A stretch of DNA of 15,528 nucleotides, taken from the NCBI GenBank assembly GCA_030040475.1, contig JASHTQ010000749.1:1-15528 (forward strand), read 5' to 3'. This DNA comes from Streptosporangiaceae bacterium (GTDB lineage Bacteria > Actinomycetota > Actinomycetes > Streptosporangiales > Streptosporangiaceae). Under the pieces are notes generated by a model. That model did not search any database, was not told the origin of the DNA, and saw nothing but the letters and a program-made list of their open reading frames with translations. The position numbers and the translations under genes are program-made. Below are positions 6,675 through 12,436 of this stretch, in pieces (position 1 is the first letter of the stretch; every line of letters begins with the position of its first letter).

Positions 6675-6991
6675 ATCGGCCAGCCCGGCTGGCTGCCGGC
6701 GAGCCGGGCCCGCGCCCGGTGCCGGTGCCGCTGCGGTCGCGTCACCGCGCCGCCGGAGCGGGGGCAGGCTGGGCCGACGATGCCGGTTCGCCACGGGACA
6801 GGAGTGACGGTGCCCGGGACGTTCGCCACCTCCCGTTCGGCTGAAAAGGACCCTCGCCGGTCGCGTGCCGCGAGCAATGAGCGGCGGCCGGCCGGGGGCG
6901 GGGTAGTCTCGTTCTGGGCGGCTCGCCGGGAATTACGGACCCTGTCACGCCAGGGCGGCAGTGGGTCGCGTGAGCCTTACGGCTTGCATAT

Positions 6992-7013
6992 TTCGATACT
7001 GTGTTCGATACTG
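6992..7013. repeat. Tandem 12-base-period repeat
   Basis: ttcgatactg occurs at 6992-7001 and again at 7004-7013. The second copy also forms GTTC-N6-GAAC (7003-7016). It is AT-rich relative to its surroundings and lies about 500 bases upstream of the conjugation operon. It may be a binding site for a regulator; the copy number is too low to call it an iteron array. Confidence 0.45.
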
Positions 7014-7304
7014 AACCGGTGAAAGTGATTTTTCCGGCCGGGCGCGAAGTCGAGGGCACGCCGCGGTTCGGCCGGTGCCTGCGGTCGGCCGGAGCGTCAG
7101 GCGATCCTGCACCGCACCTGACGCCGACGAGCGGGTTGGCTCGCCTGGCCGGCCACCACGTGCGGCGAGGGGCGCAAGCCGCTGGTACCTGGCTGGCGCT
7201 CGTGAGGCGTAACGAAACCAGCGGGGTGCCTGCCGCCTCGGCCCGCGAGGCTTCGTGGCCGGGCCGCTTGACCGGCGCCGCGCCTGCGGGTTACCGTCCC
7301 ATTT

Positions 7305-7329
7305 GAACACGTTCCGAACTCGATTGAAC
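7305..7329. promoter_or_regulatory. Cluster of GAAC/GTTC half-sites
   Basis: Four half-sites occur within 25 bases: GAAC (7305-7308), GTTC (7311-7314), GAAC (7316-7319) and GAAC (7326-7329); ttgaac itself repeats 21 bases apart (7303 and 7324). Spacings do not match the actinobacterial LexA box I know (GAAC-N4-GTTC). Placement about 180-200 bases ahead of the conjugation operon suggests an operator region, but this is an inference. Confidence 0.25.
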
Positions 7330-7467
7330 CGTTTGCGTATCCAATACGTGGATGAGAGTGCTGGTCGTTTGCCTATGCCGATGACCCAGGTGATCGTCCG
7401 TAATCGGCCCCTCACTGAAGGTTCATGCCGCACAATGGTATTCAAGACCGGCACGAAGGGCTGGGCC

Positions 7468-7490
7468 GTGCCTGCCTGTTATGCAGGCGC
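7468..7490 (+). other. Leader hairpin before the TcpC-like gene
   Basis: gcctgc (7470-7475) pairs with gcaggc (7483-7488) around a 7-base loop, and the stem extends by one T-G and one G-C pair to 7468/7490. It ends 10 bases before the GGAGG ribosome binding site (7501-7505) of the downstream gene, so it could influence translation starts. Confidence 0.3.
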
Positions 7491-7509
7491 GGAAACGTGC
7501 GGAGGTGTG

Positions 7510-8634
7510 ATGATTCGCGGGCCTTACTCCGGTAACGGAACGCGTTCGTCCGTTCACTATCTGGATTCTGCCGGATCCGGCCGGCCCGGGTTCGCTCGGG
7601 CTGGGTCTGGCTTGGCCGGGTCCGATCCCGAGGCGTTCGGCCCGGAAGGCTTCGGCCCGGAAGGCTTCGGCTCACCGGGGCTCGGCTCGCCGCGGCTCGG
7701 CAGCTGGATGACGGAAGACGAGACCAGCTGGCCGAGCTCTGACCCGCGCGCTCGCGGTTCCTGGGGCGGGGCGGGCGGCAGATGGTTGCTGTGGCCCTTG
7801 CGGGTCGTGCTGTGGTCGGCCCTGCTGGTCATCGTGTACCGGGGCGTCACCGGCATCGTGTTCAGCCAGGGCTCGGCATCACCGGGCGGCGGCCTCCCGG
7901 CCGCGAACGCCGCGAGCGCGCAGTTCCCTGTTAGCCTCGCCGAGGCATACGCGGCCGAATTCGGCCAGGCCTACCTCAACTTCAGCCCGCAAACCCAGGC
8001 CCAGCGCGAGGAGGAGCTCGCCGCCTTCGTGCCGGCCAGCGTGGCGGACGCGAACCCGGACCTCGGCTGGAACGGCTCCGGTGAGCTAAGCCTGGAGTCC
8101 GAGCAGGTAGCAGACATCTCGGTGCAAGATCCGCACCATGCCGTGGTCACCTTGCTCGCCACGGTCAACGGCCAGCTCATGGAGCTTGGCGTGCCGATCG
8201 TGGCCTCGGGCAGCCGCATCGCGGTCTCCGGCGAGCCTGCCTGGCTGCCCGCTCCGCAGCAGATTTCCATCCGGCCCACGGTGGTGCGTTCGGATCCCGT
8301 GGCGCAAAACGCGCTGATGAATGAGCTGCCGGCATTTTTCACCGCTTACGCCGGTGGTGATAGCGCCGCGCTCAACAGGTTCCTCGCCCCGGGCGCCTCG
8401 CTCGCCGGGCTTGACGGCACCGTCACCTTTGACTCGATCGCCGGTGTTGATGTGCCGGCCGGCGGCGCGACGCGAGAGATTTCCGTGACGGTCATATGGC
8501 AGCTGGCCGGCCAGGACGAGTCCAGTGTCACAAAACTCGCGATGACTTACGGCATGTCGGTCGTGGAGCTTCAAAGCGGCAAATGGTATGTAAAAGAAAT
8601 CAGTGCGTCGACTGAGGCGGTGGGAGCCCAATGA
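7510..8634 (+). CDS. TcpC-like (VirB8-like) conjugal transfer protein
   Basis: A 374-aa single-pass membrane protein. It has a cytoplasmic N-terminal region of about 90 residues that is Gly/Ser/Pro-rich and includes short GPEGF repeats (about 44-55), one membrane helix (about 93-112), and an extracytoplasmic part of about 250 residues. The latter has two related halves, about 140-245 and 265-370, consistent with the paired NTF2-like folds of TcpC (pCW3) and Tn916 Orf13. TcpC/VirB8 proteins form part of the inner-membrane channel scaffold. ATG 7510 is chosen because of GGAGG at 7501-7505; GTG at 7507 is possible. The stop overlaps the next start as ATGA (8631-8634). Synteny with TcpD, TcpE and VirB4-like genes supports the call. 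Confidence 0.82.
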   Translation: MIRGPYSGNGTRSSVHYLDSAGSGRPGFARAGSGLAGSDPEAFGPEGFGPEGFGSPGLGSPRLGSWMTEDETSWPSSDPRARGSWGGAGGRWLLWPLRVVLWSALLVIVYRGVTGIVFSQGSASPGGGLPAANAASAQFPVSLAEAYAAEFGQAYLNFSPQTQAQREEELAAFVPASVADANPDLGWNGSGELSLESEQVADISVQDPHHAVVTLLATVNGQLMELGVPIVASGSRIAVSGEPAWLPAPQQISIRPTVVRSDPVAQNALMNELPAFFTAYAGGDSAALNRFLAPGASLAGLDGTVTFDSIAGVDVPAGGATREISVTVIWQLAGQDESSVTKLAMTYGMSVVELQSGKWYVKEISASTEAVGAQ

Positions 8635-9104
8635 CCTGGACACTGGCGGTTGACGCCGTCGTGCCCGGCTGCGCCCGCACCGCTCGCGTTGCCTCTGACC
8701 GGCCCGTCGGCGGCTCGATTCGGCCTGCTTCCCACCGCTTTGCCCATGGCCCGGCCCGGTTCGCTTCCCACCGCTTTGCCCGAGGCCCGGCCACGCCCGC
8801 CGCCCGCCCATGCGCCTGCGTTCCCGCACGGTCTTCCCGCTTCCGGCCCGCTTCCCACCGGCGGGCCTGCGGCGGAGAGCCCTTGGTGCCGCAGGCGTCT
8901 GCTCCGTGGGCAGGCGCTTCGAACCGCGCTGGCTGTCGGCCGTGGCCAGCCCGTCCACCGTGCCTGCCACGGGCGGTCGGCTCGCCGCATCCGCCCCGGC
9001 CGCAGCACTCTGCGTCCGCTCGACGGCGTGACGCGCCTGATGTCCGCGGGTCGGTCGTAACACTCGCTGACTGGTCATTTGATCCCGGAAGGGACGACGT
9101 GTAA
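8631..9104 (+). CDS. Arg/Pro/Cys-rich protein of unknown function
   Basis: A 157-aa open frame I do not recognise. It starts by ATGA overlap with the TcpC-like gene, with GGGAG (8622-8626) 4 bases ahead, and ends by TAATG overlap (9102-9106) with the TcpD-like gene. Third codon positions are mostly G/C. Such coupling at both ends is the main reason to believe it is translated. It has no membrane helix, is rich in Arg, Pro, Ala and Ser, carries six Cys (14, 61, 63, 80, 102, 111) and an imperfect 12-residue repeat beginning ASHRF at about 34 and 46, with a shorter ASHR copy at about 74. A competing frame (TTG 8650 to 9060) is also open and Pro/Leu-rich, so the reading frame is not certain. Confidence 0.4.
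   Translation: MTWTLAVDAVVPGCARTARVASDRPVGGSIRPASHRFAHGPARFASHRFARGPATPAARPCACVPARSSRFRPASHRRACGGEPLVPQASAPWAGASNRAGCRPWPARPPCLPRAVGSPHPPRPQHSASARRRDAPDVRGSVVTLADWSFDPGRDDV
8727..8792 (+). repeat. 36-base-period tandem repeat
   Basis: gcttcccaccgctttgccc occurs at 8727-8745 and 8763-8781, each followed after two bases by ggcccggcc. The 36-base period is a multiple of three, so it keeps frame and gives a 12-residue protein repeat. A shorter gcttcccaccg copy occurs further on, near 8851. Confidence 0.7.
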
Positions 9105-9361
9105 TGCATACTCATCTAGCCGCCGCGACGGTCCCCTTGGCGCTGAGCACGCAGGGTCTCGTTACCTACCTGCAGGGCCTGTTCGGGCCGTTGTTCCTCG
9201 GCATCGTCGGCATCGTGGCGATCTTCTTCCTGTTCACCCGCGAGATCACCCGGTTCGTGCAGTTCATGGTGCTTGCCGTCGCCATCGCCGTCGTCTTCTA
9301 CACGCCAAGTATCGTCCAGACGCTCGCCACCGGCATAGCGAACGCGCTCGGAGTCCACTGA
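9104..9361 (+). CDS. TcpD-like small membrane protein
   Basis: An 85-aa protein with two hydrophobic helices (about 27-45 and 51-68) joined by a short charged turn TREITR (45-50), the only charged cluster. Size, topology and position between TcpC-like and TcpE genes match TcpD of Gram-positive tcp loci, a small component needed for the transfer apparatus. The two-helix layout also recalls VirB2-type pilins, but there is no long cleaved signal sequence. The start overlaps the upstream stop (TAATG), and ggaaggg (9087-9093) lies 10 bases ahead. Confidence 0.72.
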   Translation: MHTHLAAATVPLALSTQGLVTYLQGLFGPLFLGIVGIVAIFFLFTREITRFVQFMVLAVAIAVVFYTPSIVQTLATGIANALGVH

Positions 9362-9391
9362 TTCCGTTCTGGCAGAAGGAGCCCGCGCCCA

Positions 9392-12300
9392 GTGGATCTT
9401 CCCACTTACACAAATATCTGGCGGATCGAAAAGCGGCTTTATAAACTCTACGATTTTCGACTGCCGGCACCGTTGCCAATCACTTGGATCGGCGTTTTCA
9501 CCGGAATTACCGTCCCTTATGTGGTATTCCTTATTGCTGTCGGTTTGCCGTTTAATCATAATTTGGTATGGCTTTATATCTTGCCGCCCGGAGTGCTTAC
9601 CTGGCTAACCACGCGGCCGGTTATTGAGAATAAGCGGTTGCCGGAGCTTGTCGGCTCGCAGTTGCGCTATTTGTCCGAGCCGCGGACCTGGTGCCGAATG
9701 GCACCATGCACGGAGAAGACTGAGATTTCCGTTTCCGTTCGGGTATGGCGCAGGTCTCTGCCGCGAGAACGGCCGAAGGCGCCGAAGACCGGCAAGGTCC
9801 GTTCGGGCCGCGCTGGGCGGCATGTGATCACTGCCAGAAACCTCGCCGGTTCGCATCGCGTGAGCTCTCCGGTCGCCGCCCTGCCCGTTCTGGACGGCCA
9901 GGTCACCGCGGTCCAGGTCAGCGCGCCGGTGCCGACGGAACAGACTTCGCCGCAGCAATTCGAAGCGGCGCAGGCGCCCGTGCAACTGCGAGCGACGGCG
10001 GGATCCGAGGCGAAGGCGCCGCGGTCGGGCCGTTCCGCGCCACGCTCGGGTCGGTCAGCGCCGGGCCAGGGCCGGTCGTGGCCCAATCGCCACCGCCCAC
10101 CGGAACCAAAGCCAGAGCCGGACCTGCCTCCGCCGCCCGACGACGATCCGGTGCCCTCCGCGGAGCGGCGACCGGCGTGGGGTCTCCCGGTGCCCGATGG
10201 GGTGTCAGATCCCCGGGCGCTGGAGGTTTCGCACGATTTCGTCCCTGATCCGCACGGCCACGACGGCTTCGGCATCCCGTTCGCCCTGACGTCGTGGCCG
10301 TCGCTGGAGCCCGGCAACTGGTCCCGCAACGGCCTCCACAAGGCCGGCCCTGTCGACGGCGGCCCCGTCGACGGCGGCCCTGTGGACGGCGGCCCTGTGG
10401 ACGGCGACACGGGGGCTGCCGACGCCGCTCCCGCGGCCGACCTTGACCGCGCCCCTGCGGGTGACCTTGACCGCGTCCCGGAGGCTGAGCCTGGCCGGGT
10501 CCCGGAGGCTGGTCCTGGCCGCGTCCCGGCGGCTGCCGGAGCTGATTCCAGGAACGATCCGGGCTCGGCCAACCCCGCACCGCCGATACCAGCGTGGCCG
10601 CAGGCTCCCGTAATCTCCGCACAGGCCCGCGCGCAGCCCGCGCCGTGGGTGCAGGAGCCCGCACCCGTCGCGGACCTGCCTGTGCCCGCACCATCCGCTG
10701 CTGGGGATCCGTCCGCCGCGGCCGCCCCGGCTCCGCCCGCCCCCGCTGATCCACCGATCACGGCCGCCACCGCCACGGCCGCTCCCGCCACGGCCCCCGT
10801 CGCTCCCGCCACGGCCGCTCCCGTGCCGCCCGTACCTGCGCCGCCTGCTTCGGTGGCACCCGCTCCCGCTCCTCCCACCGCCCCGGCAGACCTGTCGGCC
10901 GCTGCCGCCACCGCTCCAAACCCGCTCGCTCCAGCGGCGCCCGCTCCCGAGGATCCCCCTGCCGAGGCGATCGCTATCCCCGTGTCGCCCGCACCTGCGG
11001 CGCCCGTCCCGGCGGCCGCCAGTCCCGCGGCACCCGCCCCGGCGGACCCGCCCGCGGCGGTGACCGCCAGTCCCGAGCCGCCCGCCGCCGAGACCGACAG
11101 TCCCGAGCCGCCCGCGGCGGTGACCGCCAGTCCCGAGCCGCCCGCCGCCGAGACCGCCGGTCCCGAGCTGCCAGGACCGGCGCCGCTCCTTCCGGTGAAC
11201 CTGCCGCCGAGGTCGGCCGGGCTCACCGCGAGTCCCGTGCCGCTCAAGCCTCACGTGCCGCCCGCACCTCATGTGCCGGCCGCGGCGCCCGTGCCGCCCG
11301 CGCCTTGGGTGCCGCCGGCAGCGCCAGTGCCTCCGCCGTCGGCGAGGGTGGCGGCCAGGGTGGTCGGCGGCGAGCGGCCGCTGCCTTCGATCGAGCGCGC
11401 GCTCAGCGGGCATGACGGCTCCGGCGACAACGGGTGGGGGCGCCGGGTGAAGGTGGTCACCGGCGGCCAGGGATACGGCAAGCGGGACCAGGACTCGAAT
11501 GACCGTGACCGGATCAGGCTGCCGCTGTCAGGCCCCCGCCTGATCACCATCCTCGGCTGCACCAGCGGCGCCGGCCAGACCGTGACCGCCCTGATGGCCG
11601 CGCACATCCTGGCCGCCGTCCGGGAGATTCCCGTCGCGGCGGTCGACCTGAACCCTGGCCAGGGCTCGCTGGCCGCCCGGATCCGCCCTGCCATCTCCGT
11701 GACGGCGTTCCTCGCGGGCGACGCCCGGCCGGCCTCAGACGGTGCCGAGGCCGACGACGGGACGGGACTGATCCAGGCGCGATCCGGCCGCGGCGGCTCG
11801 CGGTCCAGGCTCGAGGTGATCGGCGCCAACCCGGACGGCTCACGCGCCCTCGGCGAGGAGGGCTACCGGCGGCTGGCCGGGCTGCTGGCCGAAAGCTACC
11901 CGCTCGCCGTTGTCGACCCGGCGCCATCGGGGCTGACCCGGGTGCTCTCGGTGACGAACCAGCTCGTGCTGGTCGCCCCCGCGAGCCCAGACGCGGCGAC
12001 CTCGCTGGCCAATACGCTGGCCTGGCTCGGCGCACACAGCTACGGCGAGCTTGCCGCCCACGCGGTGACGCTGATCAACGGGGTGAGCAGGCGCACGATG
12101 GACGACGCGCTGCGCGCCGAGTCCGTGGCCAGGGGCCGCTGCCGTGCCATCGTCCGGGTTCCCTGGGACGACCAGCTGCCCGGCTGGACCGGTTCGCCCG
12201 CCACGCTCCTCCCGCAGACCAGGCTCGCCTACACCGCGCTCGCCGGCGTCCTCGTCGCGGGCCTGGCCGCCCAAGGACCAACCCAGGGGACAAGCCAAAG

Positions 12301-12436
12301 ACCAACCCAAGGAACAAACCAAAGACCAACCCAAGGAACAAACCAAAGACCAACCCAAGGAGCCGCCGAAGGGGCCGCCGATGGAGCGGCCCGAGGGATC
12401 GCAGGAGGAAGGAGTCCCGGTGAGCACACGGACTAG
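9392..12436 (+). CDS. TcpE domain - Pro/Ala-rich linker - MinD/ParA-like domain fusion
   Basis: A 1014-aa protein in three parts. Residues 1-105 are a TcpE domain (PTYTNIWRIEKRLYKLYDFRLP at the start; helices about 31-50 and 55-73; TRPVIENKRLPELVGSQLRYL), part of the membrane assembly of Gram-positive conjugation machines. Residues about 106-690 are a low-complexity Pro/Ala-rich linker with several internal repeats. Residues about 715-960 look like a MinD/ParA-type P-loop domain: LITILGCTSGAGQTV (717-731), VAAVDLNPGQGSLAARI, LAVVDPAPSG, NQLVLVAPASPDAA and VTLINGVSR. The P-loop has T and Q where the family has its signature and catalytic lysines, so ATP hydrolysis is doubtful. A Gln/Thr-rich repeat tail follows (from about 962). 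GTG 9392 has AAGGAG (9376-9381) 10 bases ahead. The TcpE part is unusually AT-rich. The end overlaps the VirB4-like gene by 17 bases. Confidence 0.8.
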   Translation: MDLPTYTNIWRIEKRLYKLYDFRLPAPLPITWIGVFTGITVPYVVFLIAVGLPFNHNLVWLYILPPGVLTWLTTRPVIENKRLPELVGSQLRYLSEPRTWCRMAPCTEKTEISVSVRVWRRSLPRERPKAPKTGKVRSGRAGRHVITARNLAGSHRVSSPVAALPVLDGQVTAVQVSAPVPTEQTSPQQFEAAQAPVQLRATAGSEAKAPRSGRSAPRSGRSAPGQGRSWPNRHRPPEPKPEPDLPPPPDDDPVPSAERRPAWGLPVPDGVSDPRALEVSHDFVPDPHGHDGFGIPFALTSWPSLEPGNWSRNGLHKAGPVDGGPVDGGPVDGGPVDGDTGAADAAPAADLDRAPAGDLDRVPEAEPGRVPEAGPGRVPAAAGADSRNDPGSANPAPPIPAWPQAPVISAQARAQPAPWVQEPAPVADLPVPAPSAAGDPSAAAAPAPPAPADPPITAATATAAPATAPVAPATAAPVPPVPAPPASVAPAPAPPTAPADLSAAAATAPNPLAPAAPAPEDPPAEAIAIPVSPAPAAPVPAAASPAAPAPADPPAAVTASPEPPAAETDSPEPPAAVTASPEPPAAETAGPELPGPAPLLPVNLPPRSAGLTASPVPLKPHVPPAPHVPAAAPVPPAPWVPPAAPVPPPSARVAARVVGGERPLPSIERALSGHDGSGDNGWGRRVKVVTGGQGYGKRDQDSNDRDRIRLPLSGPRLITILGCTSGAGQTVTALMAAHILAAVREIPVAAVDLNPGQGSLAARIRPAISVTAFLAGDARPASDGAEADDGTGLIQARSGRGGSRSRLEVIGANPDGSRALGEEGYRRLAGLLAESYPLAVVDPAPSGLTRVLSVTNQLVLVAPASPDAATSLANTLAWLGAHSYGELAAHAVTLINGVSRRTMDDALRAESVARGRCRAIVRVPWDDQLPGWTGSPATLLPQTRLAYTALAGVLVAGLAAQGPTQGTSQRPTQGTNQRPTQGTNQRPTQGAAEGAADGAARGIAGGRSPGEHTD
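10346..10405 (+). repeat. Four 15-base repeats coding for GPVDG
   Basis: Four tandem 15-base units (10346, 10361, 10376, 10391) of the form ggcccNgtSgacggc encode GPVDG four times in the linker of the TcpE fusion. Silent differences (tcg/gtg context and c/t) show slight divergence after duplication. Confidence 0.85.
11041..11160 (+). repeat. Duplicated 60-base segment in the linker
   Basis: Bases 11051-11097 are repeated without change at 11111-11157, a 60-base period. Each copy itself holds two related halves coding for PEPPAAVTAS-like and PEPPAAETDS-like decapeptides. The exact identity suggests recent duplication by slippage or unequal recombination inside the low-complexity linker. Confidence 0.85.
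12275..12361 (+). repeat. 24-base tandem repeat at the TcpE-fusion/VirB4 gene junction
   Basis: Units begin at 12275, 12299, 12323 and 12347 (the last partial, 15 bases). Units 2 and 3 are identical; unit 1 differs at a few positions. The unit is A/C-rich (agaccaaccc then aaggaacaaaccaa) and G-poor. It codes for the octapeptide QRPTQGTN in the upstream gene. In the reading frame of the downstream gene it is also open, coding for KDQPKEQT, but the ribosome binding site at 12403-12414 places the downstream start after it. Confidence 0.9.
12403..12414 (+). promoter_or_regulatory. Strong ribosome binding site of the VirB4-like gene
   Basis: aggaggaaggag at 12403-12414 contains two overlapping Shine-Dalgarno matches, ending 5 bases before GTG 12420. 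It fixes the VirB4-like start inside the 3' end of the TcpE fusion gene, although the same frame is open for a further 270 or so bases upstream. Confidence 0.8.

Larger units (their letters stand above)
6434..7509. other. Long non-coding stretch ahead of the conjugation operon
   Basis: About 1.1 kb without a gene I can support; the open frames here have shadow-like Arg/Pro/Ala translations. It contains the hairpin repeats at 6578-6674, a ccctg/caggg hairpin (6940-6955), the tandem repeat at 6992-7013, clustered GAAC/GTTC half-sites (7305-7329), a cgtat-cca-atacg palindrome (7336-7348) and a leader hairpin (7468-7490). From about 6985 the composition becomes patchily AT-richer, as expected of a regulatory region for the operon starting at 7510. 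No tRNA, att core or origin was recognised. Confidence 0.5.

Noticed and set aside
6578..6680. CRISPR array
   Set aside because: Only three imperfect units, no unique spacers between units 2 and 3, and no cas genes; the units are hairpin repeats.
7003..7016. tRNA T-arm or att core suggested by gttcgatac
   Set aside because: No acceptor stem, anticodon arm or tRNA-like cloverleaf could be found around it, and no direct-repeat partner elsewhere in the window.
7305..7314. LexA/SOS box
   Set aside because: The GAAC and GTTC arms are separated by 2 bases, not the 4 expected for the actinobacterial SOS box.
8650..9060. Alternative frame (TTG start) in the TcpC-TcpD gap
   Set aside because: It starts with TTG and lacks the start and stop overlaps with neighbours that the 8631-9104 frame has; kept only as an alternative.
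9667..11247. Long minus-strand Gly/Ala/Ser-rich ORF
   Set aside because: It is the antisense shadow of the Pro/Ala-rich linker of the TcpE fusion; repeats and codon bias are explained by the plus-strand frame.
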